DNA from: Brachyspira sp949287565
Lineage (GTDB): Bacteria > Spirochaetota > Brachyspiria > Brachyspirales > Brachyspiraceae
Reading direction: 5' to 3' (one strand)
Length of the DNA stretch: 21,966 bases
NCBI RefSeq assembly: GCF_036997615.1
Contig: NZ_JAWLQA010000052.1
Below, in pieces: positions 13,100 to 21,355 of this stretch; position 1 is the stretch's first letter, and every line of letters starts with the position of its first letter. The position numbers and the translations under genes were made by a program. The notes under the pieces are model-generated. The model was not told where the DNA came from and made no database searches. It worked only from the letters and a program-made list of their open reading frames with translations.

Positions 13100-13996
13100 T
13101 TACTTACTGCTTTTTAAAGTTATTATAACTACTTCAGGATAAGCAAACAATCTAAAAGGCATAAGCACTGCCCCTATTCCGCAAGTAACATAAACTTTCA
13201 TATTAGCATAATTCATAAGTCCGTAAACGGCAGGAAAAAGAGGATATTCTCTATTTTTATTTATTCCTTCCCATACCCACATAGGAAGAAAACTTATCTG
13301 AAGTCCATGTGTATGTCCTGAGAAAAAGAAATCTATAAACTCCATATATCCTCCGTCTTTTGCTCTTTTCAAAGGTATATTAGGTTCATGAGATAATAGT
13401 ATATGAAAATCTTCAGCTTTAACATTACTAGTGGCAATATCAAATTTAACATCATCAGTCAAAAAATCCCCTACTCCTCCAATAGATATATATTCTCCGC
13501 TTTCATTTGTTATAAATAAAATATTATTATCCATAACTTTAAATTCATTAGAATACAAAGCATTAGAAACATCTTCAGTACTTTCCCAATTATCATGATT
13601 TCCTAAAACAGCATATTTTCCGTATTTAGCTTCTAAACCTTTTATGCCATTATTAAATTTCTCAGTATTCTTTTTATCATAATGACTGAATTTATGAGGT
13701 GCACTATAAATATAATCACCCCCAAATAATATCATATCCGGTTTTTCATTCATTATTAAATCTGACATTCTTCTTACATGACTTTCAGGTATATAAAGCC
13801 CGGCATGCATATCTGCAGCTAAAGCCAATTTCATATTATTAAAACTTTTAGGCAAATCTTTAAACTCTAAAGTAATATATCTAACCCTCATAGAATGAGC
13901 TGTTTTATACATATATAGATGCATAGTAAATACGAATATAATCACTACTAAAAATATTATTTTATTTCTTTTTGATACTTTCTTTAAAAAATTCAT
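13100..13996 (-). CDS. Membrane-anchored metallophosphoesterase (YkuE/YaeI-like)
   Basis: The 298-residue product has one N-terminal transmembrane helix (about 12-31) and a calcineurin-like phosphoesterase domain. All five metal-binding blocks are present: DMH (62-64), GGD (92-94), GNHD (132-135), SHEP (His203) and GHTHG (227-231). This matches the YkuE/YaeI group, which also includes LpxG-type UDP-2,3-diacylglucosamine hydrolases in some diderms. The substrate cannot be told from sequence. AAGGAT precedes the ATG. The stop codon of the upstream permease gene is 16 bases away, so they form an operon. Confidence 0.88.
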   Translation of the reverse strand: MNFLKKVSKRNKIIFLVVIIFVFTMHLYMYKTAHSMRVRYITLEFKDLPKSFNNMKLALAADMHAGLYIPESHVRRMSDLIMNEKPDMILFGGDYIYSAPHKFSHYDKKNTEKFNNGIKGLEAKYGKYAVLGNHDNWESTEDVSNALYSNEFKVMDNNILFITNESGEYISIGGVGDFLTDDVKFDIATSNVKAEDFHILLSHEPNIPLKRAKDGGYMEFIDFFFSGHTHGLQISFLPMWVWEGINKNREYPLFPAVYGLMNYANMKVYVTCGIGAVLMPFRLFAYPEVVIITLKSSK

Positions 13997-14012
13997 TTTT
14001 AATCCTTAACCT

Positions 14013-16115
14013 CTATATATAATTGTAATTAGATATTAAAAGAGATAGTACAAATGATAATAATACTATACATAAACTAAATAATACCAATTTAATACTA
14101 AATATCATAAATACAGATATTATTACAATAGATAATATAACAGAAATAATAAATGATAAAGCATATAAAGCATTTAATAATAAACTTTTATTCCAAGAAT
14201 GTATATACTTTGATAATCTTCTATGAAAAATAGATAATACAGATGCAGATAATAGAGCAAGCGAGAAAGATAAAGTTATTATAAGCAAAATAGTAATATT
14301 TTTAATTGAGTTGGAATTTTGCATATAATATACTTTATCAGCAGAAACAATTTTCAAATCATTATTATTTATTATTTCACTTCTATTTAAAAGCGAATAT
14401 ATATCATCATTATTAGAAAAAACTATTATACTTTCATTATAAGGAGATTTATCACCTTCTTTAAGATATATAAAACTATTCATAGCAGTTATATCGCCTA
14501 TAATATCATAATTTTTATCTTTCAAATCATATATACCGCTTACATAAAAATATCCTGTTTCAAGCCAGCCTCTTGACGCCTTTGCTATAAGCGATAATGC
14601 ATCTCCTATCTTCAAATTCAAATAATTAGCTAAATCCTTACCTATTATAATTTCTCTTTTAGGACTTTCAAACATCTCACCTTCTATAAGGATATTTGAT
14701 ACGCTCATTCCATTTTCTAATATATTCTTATCATAAGCATAAACCCTTGAATATATGCTTCCTGTTCTTATAACAACTCCAACAGGAAAAGTTAATACTG
14801 TTTCTATATCAGCATACTCATCATAAGAACTAATTTCTTTAAATAATAAATTAGTTATACTATTATTGAGATCATTACTAACAGAATTATTTGTAGAGAA
14901 ATCTATAGAACCATTGAATAAAAATGTATTTTTTGAAGTGTTATTCTTTACTATTCTAAAAATTTTTTCAGATGATTCTTTATTAATATTCTCATTCGAT
15001 TTATTTGCAAATACAAAAAATGATGTATACAATACCAAAAATACTATTATATAAGTACATACTAGTCCGAATATAATTAATATATTTTTGTTTTTTTTAT
15101 ACTCCTCATCTTGTAAAAATACCTTCTCCCAAACCTGATATTTAACATTAGCTATAATAACAGATAATATATTTATAATAAAAAGAAACGGATATATATA
15201 ATCAAATTCTAATTCGCCCTTATATAATAATATGAAGAAATATATAATGAATGATATAGCAAAACCAGAGGCACTGTATAATAATTTTGATTTTAGTAAA
15301 TCCCTATAGCTGTAAATAGTATATGAATTAATAAATATAAATACTGAAAGCAAGACAAATAAATATATTAATATTATATATATTTTGTATTTGGAATTGT
15401 TTTCATTAGATTTATAATCAGCGCCTAAAATATCTTTTTTAGTATAAGCACCAAATCCATTTCCAAAAATTTGATTTATATCATTATCATAATCAAACAA
15501 TTTATCATCATTAATCTTCTGCTTCACATATATTTCAGTAGCGGCATTTTCCAAACCTACAAAATTATTTAAATTATTAATATCTATCAATGCATAATTG
15601 TAATTTAACTTATCAGACACTTCTATTATAGTATATTCTTCAGCATTATAATGTCCTGTTTTTGTAATAAGTTTTAATATTATAGTATCATTAGTATTAA
15701 CATCTAATACGGAAGCTATTGACTTGCTTATAATGATTGAATTATCAGGATTAAAATTTTCTAATGTATTATTCTTTAAAATGCCAAAAACTTCATCATC
15801 ATTTTTTATATCAATACCATTTATAACAATCTCTTCCTCTCCTAAATGAGATATTAAACTAGCTCTGTATTTTAGCCTTGAAGCTATAGGACTTGATTTA
15901 AATATTTCTCTTAACTGCTGTTCTTTATTAGAATAATCAAATATATAATAATCATCTAATATATAATCTCTTGATTCTTTATAAGTACTATTCATTATAT
16001 TAATATTACTTAAAGAAGTATCAGAATCATTTTTACTTAAATAATTCAAAGAAAATAATGAAGTAAATGTAATTACTATAGATATTAAACAAATAAGTAT
16101 ATTAATTTTTCTCAT
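14013..16115 (-). CDS. Two-repeat ABC3/FtsX-like permease
   Basis: The ATG at 16115 follows TAGGAT; an in-frame TTG at 16130 lies upstream of that site and is rejected. The 700-residue product has a membrane helix at about 4-24 and an extracytoplasmic domain (about 25-240). Helices follow at about 244-265, 282-298, 306-324 and 345-370, then a second extracytoplasmic domain to about 590 (REIIIGKDLANYLNLKIGDALSLIA is typical of MacB/FtsX periplasmic domains). Three more helices end the protein. The helix-domain-three-helices unit occurs twice, as in long DUF214-type ABC permeases that act on lipids, lipoproteins or peptides at the outer face of the membrane. No ATPase gene is in the window. The sequence is poorly conserved apart from this architecture. 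Confidence 0.7.
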   Translation of the reverse strand: MRKINILICLISIVITFTSLFSLNYLSKNDSDTSLSNINIMNSTYKESRDYILDDYYIFDYSNKEQQLREIFKSSPIASRLKYRASLISHLGEEEIVINGIDIKNDDEVFGILKNNTLENFNPDNSIIISKSIASVLDVNTNDTIILKLITKTGHYNAEEYTIIEVSDKLNYNYALIDINNLNNFVGLENAATEIYVKQKINDDKLFDYDNDINQIFGNGFGAYTKKDILGADYKSNENNSKYKIYIILIYLFVLLSVFIFINSYTIYSYRDLLKSKLLYSASGFAISFIIYFFILLYKGELEFDYIYPFLFIINILSVIIANVKYQVWEKVFLQDEEYKKNKNILIIFGLVCTYIIVFLVLYTSFFVFANKSNENINKESSEKIFRIVKNNTSKNTFLFNGSIDFSTNNSVSNDLNNSITNLLFKEISSYDEYADIETVLTFPVGVVIRTGSIYSRVYAYDKNILENGMSVSNILIEGEMFESPKREIIIGKDLANYLNLKIGDALSLIAKASRGWLETGYFYVSGIYDLKDKNYDIIGDITAMNSFIYLKEGDKSPYNESIIVFSNNDDIYSLLNRSEIINNNDLKIVSADKVYYMQNSNSIKNITILLIITLSFSLALLSASVLSIFHRRLSKYIHSWNKSLLLNALYALSFIISVILSIVIISVFMIFSIKLVLFSLCIVLLSFVLSLLISNYNYI

Positions 16116-16157
16116 AAATATCCTAAACAAAAAATAATCATAATAATATAAAAAAAG

Positions 16158-16185
16158 ATTATATCTTAATAGCCATTTTTGTAAA
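16158..16185 (-). promoter_or_regulatory. Promoter of the permease / phosphoesterase operon
   Basis: On the minus strand TTTACA (16185-16180), a 16-base spacer and TATAAT (16163-16158) precede the permease start at 16115 by about 43 bases. Confidence 0.65.
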
Positions 16186-16235
16186 TAGTAAATATTATTT
16201 TTTGATAAGTAATTATAAACTAATATATTTAAAAA

Positions 16236-16273
16236 ATAAAAATGCTGACATATAAGAAATTATACGCCAGCAT
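16236..16273 (-). terminator. Terminator after the NlpE-like lipoprotein gene
   Basis: On the minus strand a 14-bp stem with two G-U pairs (16260-16273 with 16242-16255, arm ATGCTGGCGTATAA) and a 4-base loop is followed by TTTTTATTTTTTA. It lies 23 bases past the stop codon at 16296. Confidence 0.92.
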
Positions 16274-16295
16274 CATATAATCTAATTAAAATTTA

Positions 16296-16700
16296 TTATT
16301 CTTGGAATAAAGGAGTTGTTTTATTAGTATCAAAACCTATAACTTTTGTAACTATTAAAAACATATTTGTAGTTCCTTCTTCCATACCAGGTCTTTCTTC
16401 TAAATAACCTTCAACTTTCAAGTTAACTTTAGTAGGTTCAGTAAAATTAAATCCTGTATATTCTCTCTCTAAATTAAGATACTCGCCTTCCATAGCTACA
16501 GGATAATTTTTCATTTCTGTGTAATTGCTGAAATTAGCAGAATCAGCATAGTAAACAAAATCGCCTTCAAACACTTGAGTATTTGAATTTAATTGAGTTT
16601 CTGCTGCTGCATTATCAGTAGTATTTTGAGTACTTTCTGTCTTATTAGAACAGGAAATAGCAAGCACAAAAATGATAAATAGTAAATAGATTCTTTTCAT
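16296..16700 (-). CDS. Lipoprotein with NlpE-like C-terminal domain
   Basis: The ATG at 16700 follows AGAGGG and gives a 134-residue lipoprotein with lipobox AISC (Cys17). An in-frame start 14 codons earlier is unlikely, because it would place the ribosome site inside the gene. After a Thr/Asn-rich linker, the block FVYYADSANFSNY, YPVAMEGEYLNLEREY, VNLKVEGYLEERPGMEEG and FLIVTKVIGF is the pattern of the C-terminal OB-like domain of NlpE/CutF-type envelope stress lipoproteins. The CxxC-bearing N-terminal half of NlpE is absent. It follows lysS in the same direction, with a 24-bp palindrome between them. Confidence 0.82.
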   Translation of the reverse strand: MKRIYLLFIIFVLAISCSNKTESTQNTTDNAAAETQLNSNTQVFEGDFVYYADSANFSNYTEMKNYPVAMEGEYLNLEREYTGFNFTEPTKVNLKVEGYLEERPGMEEGTTNMFLIVTKVIGFDTNKTTPLFQE

Positions 16701-16721
16701 TTTTACCCTCTTTATTATATT

Positions 16722-16745
16722 ATTTTGTTTTATGTAAAACAAAAT
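16722..16745. promoter_or_regulatory. 24-bp palindrome upstream of the NlpE-like gene
   Basis: ATTTTGTTTTA (16722-16732) and its exact reverse complement (16735-16745) flank a TG. The palindrome is 22 bases upstream of the lipoprotein start and 51 bases past the lysS stop. No T-run follows on the minus strand, so it is not a terminator. A TATAAT lies adjacent on the minus strand (16719-16714). An operator for a dimeric repressor is the simplest reading. Confidence 0.5.
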
Positions 16746-16796
16746 AGTATGAAATTAGTAATAAATTTTTCTTAATTTTTTTATACATTTAAACAA

Positions 16797-18317
16797 TTAA
16801 TCTAATTTTCTCATCTGAGGGAAAAGAATAGTATCTCTAATGCTAGCAACATTCAAGAATAATATAGCCATTCTGTCAATACCTATTCCAAGTCCGCCTG
16901 TAGGAGGAAGTCCATATTCCAAAGCATTGATATAGTCTAAGTCCATATCCATAGTTTCATCTTCACCGCGTGCTTTAGCTTTTAATTGTTCCTCAAAACG
17001 TTCTTTTTGGTCTATAGGGTCATTAAGCTCACTGAATCCGTTAGACATCTCCATTCCGCCTATAAATAATTCGTATCTCTCTGTAATATCAGGATTATCA
17101 GGATAAGATTTTGAAAGAGGAGAAACTGCTTTAGGATAATTAATAACAAATGTAGGCTGTATCAATTTTTCTTCAACTTTTTCTTCAAATACTGCCACCA
17201 TTACTTCCCATTTACTAGGTTTAGTTTTTGAAGTGTCTATTTCTACACCTACTGATTTAGCTTTCTCTAATGCCTCATCATCTGACTGTATAGCATTGAA
17301 ATCAAGTCCTGAATGCTCTTTAACCAAATCAACCATAGGTACTCTTGCAAATGGAGGTTTGAAATTAATCTCATAATCTTTATACTGAGAAGTGTATTTT
17401 CCATTTAATTTGAAACATACTTTTGAGAATACTTCTTCTACCAATTCCATAACCTTGTGGAAATTAGCATAAGCCATATACGCTTCCATCATAGTAAACT
17501 CAGGATTATGTCTTGTAGAGATACCTTCATTGCGGAAATTTCTATTAAGCTCAAATACTCTGTCGAAACCTCCTACAACCAATCTTTTCAAATAAAGTTC
17601 AGGTGCTATTCTCAAATATAATGTCATATCCAAAGTATTATGATGTGTGATGAAAGGTTTAGCCTTAGCTCCTCCAATCAAAGGGTGCATCATAGGAGTT
17701 TCTACTTCCAAGAAGTTATTTTCTATCATTACTTCTCTTATAGCAGAAATCATTTTAGATCTTTTAATAAATGCTTCTTTTACATCATCATTCATTATCA
17801 AATCAACATATCTTTGTCTGTAGCGAAGTTCTGTATCTGTTAATCCATGGAATTTTTCAGGCAATGGATTAAGTGATTTAGTTAATAACTTTAATTCATT
17901 TGCATATATTGTAATTTCACCTGTTTTAGTTTTAAAAACAGTACCTTTTACACCTACAATATCACCTATATCTATTAATTTTTTGAATACTGTATTATAG
18001 AACTCATCGCCTACTTTATCTTTTTGTATATAAGCCTGAATAGTACCTACAGCATCCTTTATAGTTAAAAATGAAGATTTACCCATTACTCTATAAAGCA
18101 TAATTCTTCCAGCAATGGCCACCTCTGTCTGATTCTTTTCTAATTCATCAAATTTTTCTGCTATATCATGCGACTTATAAGTTACATCATAGCTGTTTGG
18201 AAAAGGATTAATCCCCATATCCCTCAATGTGTTTAGCTTTTCTTTTCTGTTTTCTTTTTCTGCACTAGTATTTTTTTCATTTTGCGTATTTTCAGAATTA
18301 TTTTGATTTTCTGACAT
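16797..18317 (-). CDS. lysS: Lysyl-tRNA synthetase, class II
   Basis: LysS charges tRNA-Lys. The 506-residue protein has an N-terminal OB-fold anticodon-binding domain (about 65-145) and a class II catalytic core. Motif 2 is FRNEGISTRHNPEFTMMEAY (261-280) and motif 3 is GGLGIGIDRMAILF (474-487). QRYVDLIMN, YLRIAPELYLKRL and FIGGMEMSNGFSELNDP are all LysS signatures. The first 25 residues are Asn/Glu rich and poorly conserved. GAGAGGGAT precedes the ATG. The upstream minus-strand region has only weak promoter-like sequence, so its regulation is not visible. Confidence 0.98.
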   Translation of the reverse strand: MSENQNNSENTQNEKNTSAEKENRKEKLNTLRDMGINPFPNSYDVTYKSHDIAEKFDELEKNQTEVAIAGRIMLYRVMGKSSFLTIKDAVGTIQAYIQKDKVGDEFYNTVFKKLIDIGDIVGVKGTVFKTKTGEITIYANELKLLTKSLNPLPEKFHGLTDTELRYRQRYVDLIMNDDVKEAFIKRSKMISAIREVMIENNFLEVETPMMHPLIGGAKAKPFITHHNTLDMTLYLRIAPELYLKRLVVGGFDRVFELNRNFRNEGISTRHNPEFTMMEAYMAYANFHKVMELVEEVFSKVCFKLNGKYTSQYKDYEINFKPPFARVPMVDLVKEHSGLDFNAIQSDDEALEKAKSVGVEIDTSKTKPSKWEVMVAVFEEKVEEKLIQPTFVINYPKAVSPLSKSYPDNPDITERYELFIGGMEMSNGFSELNDPIDQKERFEEQLKAKARGEDETMDMDLDYINALEYGLPPTGGLGIGIDRMAILFLNVASIRDTILFPQMRKLD

Positions 18318-18477
18318 TAAATTATCCCTCTCAAATTATTTGTTATTTGTAATGAAAATAACATTAAAAATGTTCTATAACTATATATTAAAAATAAAAA
18401 AAATTCTATACAAAAATGCTAAAATATATAATGAATTTTTTTTAAGTTTATCAATTTTTATGTTTTTCTTTTTCACA

Positions 18478-18543
18478 CTGCACCACAATTGTGGACAGAA
18501 TCACAAAAGAAGCGGAGGTTCTGCATGATTGTGTACTTAGCAG
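18478..18543. other. GC-rich structured intergenic island, function unknown
   Basis: In the 362-base gap between lysS and the next gene, the stretch from about 18475 to 18556 is near 46% GC by hand count, against roughly a quarter in the surroundings. Nested inverted repeats line up in order: CTGC (18478-18481) with GCAG (18540-18543), CACAAT (18484-18489) with ATTGTG (18528-18533), and CAGAA (18496-18500) with TTCTG (18519-18523). Together they form one extended imperfect hairpin. CCACAATTGTGG (18483-18494) is also a perfect palindrome. It could be a small RNA, a repeat, or the remnant of a gene. Apart from the terminator at 18615-18649, the rest of the gap is AT-rich with nothing recognised. 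Confidence 0.4.
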
Positions 18544-18614
18544 GACTAGACACTGAAAATAACAAAAATATAAAAACTAATTTTTGGTAAACTATATTTG
18601 TTTATATATATATT

Positions 18615-18649
18615 AAAATTAATATAAATGGAGAGGAATTACCCTCCCC
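18615..18649 (-). terminator. Probable terminator after the small lipoprotein gene
   Basis: On the minus strand GGGGAGG (18649-18643) pairs with CCTCTCC (18636-18630), one G-U pair, with a 6-base loop. AT-rich sequence with several T-runs follows (ATTTATATTAATTTT). It is 30 bases past the stop codon at 18680. Confidence 0.7.
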
Positions 18650-18679
18650 ATCAATACAGAAGAAAATAAAAAAGTTTTA

Positions 18680-19105
18680 TTATTTGCTGAAAGTTACACT
18701 TCCGCTTTCGCCTTTTCCTTCTTGTACAGTAATAGTTACTTTACAATTAACAGTTTCATTATCTTTAGTAAAATTAAGACTAACATTAACATTATAAGTA
18801 GTAGGGCTACCACTACCTGTAGAAGGATATTCATATTTTTCAGCTTCAAAACTGTAATCATAAGATTGTTTTTCAGCTGTTAAATCCCAAGGTATTAATT
18901 CTCCATATACACCATTTAATGAAGACAATACTCCTGTGGCATCTGAAGCAATAGTAAAACTCACGTCTCCGTCTGAACTAACAGTCATAGTTGATGAACC
19001 GCTTTTGTATGTACCTATTAAATTTGTTGTTCTTACTTTTGAACAAGCTGTTGAGAATAAAGCTAAAGCTGTTAAAACTAAAGCTATTTGTAAAATTTTT
19101 TTCAT
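18680..19105 (-). CDS. Small lipoprotein, unknown function
   Basis: The 141-residue product has a lipoprotein signal with lipobox STAC (Cys21). The mature part is Ser/Thr/Gly rich and beta-rich. Early LIGTYKSGSSTMTVSSDGDVSFTI resembles the opening strands of lipocalin- or META-like beta-barrel lipoproteins that start with a G-x-Y/W motif, but no family can be assigned. The only mature Cys besides the lipid anchor is in TVNCKV. AGGAG precedes the ATG at good spacing. The gene stands alone with a terminator after it and a palindrome plus VNTR upstream. Confidence 0.75.
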   Translation of the reverse strand: MKKILQIALVLTALALFSTACSKVRTTNLIGTYKSGSSTMTVSSDGDVSFTIASDATGVLSSLNGVYGELIPWDLTAEKQSYDYSFEAEKYEYPSTGSGSPTTYNVNVSLNFTKDNETVNCKVTITVQEGKGESGSVTFSK

Positions 19106-19140
19106 TTGTTTTACTCCTATTGTTTTTTTATTAATAAAAA

Positions 19141-19160
19141 GTTATATCTCGAGCTATAAC
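19141..19160. promoter_or_regulatory. 20-bp palindrome centred on CTCGAG upstream of the lipoprotein gene
   Basis: GTTATA and TATAAC arms flank a perfect CTCGAG core, with 18 of 20 bases symmetric. It is 35 bases upstream of the start codon at 19105. On the minus strand five T residues follow immediately, so it may be an attenuator or a terminator for readthrough from the oligopeptide-binding gene, or an operator. Confidence 0.45.
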
Positions 19161-19273
19161 CAATTATTTGATAAATTAATTTTCTTGAATGCAATACAAA
19201 AAGATATACTGCTTTATATGATAAATATCTATTTATAAAAAATAAAGAAATAACAAATAAATTATTGTTAGTT

Positions 19274-19320
19274 ACTGTAGACTGTAGACTGTAGACTGTA
19301 GACTGTAGACTGTAGACTGT
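19274..19320. repeat. VNTR: heptanucleotide ACTGTAG, 6.7 copies
   Basis: Six perfect ACTGTAG units (19274-19315) plus ACTGT (19316-19320) lie in the intergenic gap between the oligopeptide-binding gene and the small lipoprotein gene. Copies are identical, which suggests recent slippage. There are no spacers, so this is not a CRISPR. Apart from this repeat and the 19141-19160 palindrome, nothing else is seen in the 19106-19447 gap. Confidence 0.97.
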
Positions 19321-19447
19321 CTTTAATATAAGAAATTGTTTTTAATATCATAGTAAACAAATTATACATCATACGACTAAAATGTCAATTAAATTTATAT
19401 ATAAATAATTAAAATATAGAATATTATTGGTAACTATATAATACGTT

Positions 19448-21052
19448 CTATTCTATATAAGAATTTCTAAAATCATATACAGAAAATATATCATATTTTA
19501 CACCATGCAGTTTTTTACTTTGCATAACAGCAGCCTTATCATAGTATATTGGTATTATAGCCATATCCTCTTCTATAAGTATGCGTTCTGCATCATAAGC
19601 TGCTTTTATTCTTATATCCTCATTTGCATTTGTCATAGCAATATCAACTAAATAATCATAAACAACATTTGTGTATCCGCCGTCATTTCCTAAACCATCA
19701 AGCTGAAAAAGTCTTAAATAACCAGATGCCTGATTATAAGCAACGCTAGTTCCAGCCTTGATCATCTGAAAACTTCCGTCTTTTATTGACTGCAAATATG
19801 TTGTAGGCTCTTCATATCTAAGTTTTAAATCTATACCTAAATTATTTTTATACATACTTTGAATAGCCTCTGCTACAAAAAGCGATGACGGATTAGTAGT
19901 TGTTATTAATTCTATAATAGGGAATTTTTTTATATCACTATATCCAGCATTTGCAAGAAGTTTTTTAGCCTCTTCAATATTTTTCTGATAATCACTTTCT
20001 TTTAGAGAAATATATTCTGGTGCATTCTCTCTGAAATTGTTAGTACCAATTTTTACATTTATAGGTACAAATCCGTCAGCAGCTACCCTGCCCCCGCCTA
20101 AGACATTATTTACTATATAGTTTCTGTCTATACCAAGTGCCAATGCTTTTCTAACCAAAGGATTGTTAAATGGTTTTCTTTTCAAATTAACCATATAATA
20201 AGCAATAGATGTTATGTCAACTTCTCTTCCTATGCCCTGCTCTATCAAAGAAGCTCTCTCATTCTCTGGTGCTTCCGGATAAAATAGTATACTATCTGCA
20301 TAAATTGCCGCAACTGCAGTATTAACATCTTCTAAAAATTCAAAAGTTATTTTTTCAGCCTTAACATTATCTTTATCCCAATAATAAGGATTTTTCTCCA
20401 TAACTATTTTTACAGCCTCTTCATATTCAGTCATTATATAAGGCCCATTTCCAACATAATGATCTTTAGTCAATGCCCAATCTTCTCCATAAGTTTCTAT
20501 AATATCACTTCTCACAGGCGAAGCAATATCACTAGCCATAGCCTCTTCAAAATATGGAAGCGGTATATCAAGTTCTATCTTCAAAGTATAATCATCTAAT
20601 GCATATACTCCGAGCTCTTCTAAACTCTTTTCTCCTTTCATTATACTCTGAGCATTTTTTATTATATCAAAACCTAAAGAAAATGGAGACGCTACTTTTG
20701 GATCTATTAATCTTCTTAATGTATAAACAAAATCATTTGCAGTAACTTCTTTACCGTCTGACCATTTTGCATTATCTCTTAAATGAAATATATAAACTGT
20801 ATTATTGCTCATAGCCTCCCAGCTTTCAGCGAGTGCAGGAATTATAGTACCGTCTTCATCTCTTTGAGTGAGAGTTTCAAAAGCATGTGTTATGTAAACT
20901 GCAGTATTAATACCTTTAGCAAATGCAGGATCCAAACTGCTGGGCATTCCTCCAACTGATACAACTATGCCTTCATTAGATGATTTACTATTAGAGCATG
21001 ATAATAAAAATATATTAGCAATCAAAATTATTATAAAAATTAGTTTCTTCAT
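19448..21052 (-). CDS. Oligopeptide ABC transporter substrate-binding lipoprotein (OppA/DppA-like)
   Basis: The 534-residue product is a family 5 solute-binding protein that captures peptides outside the inner membrane for an Opp/Dpp-type ABC importer. It has lipobox LLSC (Cys19). Family landmarks follow: VSVGGMPSSLDPAFA, THAFETLTQRDEDGTIIPALAESWE, FHLRDNAKWSDGKEVTANDFVYTLRRLIDP, GNGPYIM, and FNNPLVRKALALGIDRNYIV. Length is normal. AAGAGAA precedes the ATG, and a promoter lies about 50 bases upstream. No permease or ATPase gene is adjacent, so this is an orphan binding protein that must share a transporter encoded elsewhere. Confidence 0.95.
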   Translation of the reverse strand: MKKLIFIIILIANIFLLSCSNSKSSNEGIVVSVGGMPSSLDPAFAKGINTAVYITHAFETLTQRDEDGTIIPALAESWEAMSNNTVYIFHLRDNAKWSDGKEVTANDFVYTLRRLIDPKVASPFSLGFDIIKNAQSIMKGEKSLEELGVYALDDYTLKIELDIPLPYFEEAMASDIASPVRSDIIETYGEDWALTKDHYVGNGPYIMTEYEEAVKIVMEKNPYYWDKDNVKAEKITFEFLEDVNTAVAAIYADSILFYPEAPENERASLIEQGIGREVDITSIAYYMVNLKRKPFNNPLVRKALALGIDRNYIVNNVLGGGRVAADGFVPINVKIGTNNFRENAPEYISLKESDYQKNIEEAKKLLANAGYSDIKKFPIIELITTTNPSSLFVAEAIQSMYKNNLGIDLKLRYEEPTTYLQSIKDGSFQMIKAGTSVAYNQASGYLRLFQLDGLGNDGGYTNVVYDYLVDIAMTNANEDIRIKAAYDAERILIEEDMAIIPIYYDKAAVMQSKKLHGVKYDIFSVYDFRNSYIE

Positions 21053-21100
21053 AATAGATATTCTCTTTATAAGATGATTATATTAATTATATATTTAAAT

Positions 21101-21128
21101 ATGATAACTAAATATATAATTATGTCAA
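21101..21128 (-). promoter_or_regulatory. Promoter of the oligopeptide-binding lipoprotein gene
   Basis: On the minus strand a perfect TTGACA (21128-21123), a 16-base spacer and TATCAT (21106-21101) predict transcription from about 21094, leaving a leader of about 41 bases. Confidence 0.7.
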
Positions 21129-21151
21129 CTATATTATGTTAATATAATTTT

Positions 21152-21349
21152 CGCACGGTGAATAGATAAAAAATATAAATATGTTATTTTTATTAATTTA
21201 TATACTAAACAATAGAAAATAAAGCGTGCGTAGATAATATTTTTAAATCTAATAAAAACTTGGGTGGGGGCTAAAATTTCTAATGAAGCTTTAAAAAATA
21301 ATTAAAATTTTATTGTCTAAATAAAACTAAAAAATATAAAGGGCGGGGA
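21152..21349. other. Intergenic region with GC-rich inverted repeat and paired G-tracts
   Basis: Within the 303-base gap between the oligopeptide-binding gene and kptA, CGCACG (21152-21157) and CGTGCG (21225-21230) are exact inverted copies 67 bases apart. Two similar G-rich blocks, GGGTGGGGG (21263-21271) and GGGCGGGG (21341-21348), lie about 70 bases apart. These are the only GC-rich stretches in an otherwise AT-rich gap. No hairpin terminator for kptA is evident. Confidence 0.4.
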
Positions 21350-21355
21350 TTCTTA

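Noticed and set aside
18340..18528. 62-codon plus-strand ORF between lysS and the lipoprotein gene
   Set aside because: It has no good ribosome binding site and is mostly Phe/Lys/Ile from AT-rich sequence. Only its last 20 codons, in the GC-rich island, look unusual, and these are reported as a nucleotide-level feature instead.
19274..19320. CRISPR array
   Set aside because: Repeats are 7 bases and directly adjacent, with no spacers and no cas genes.
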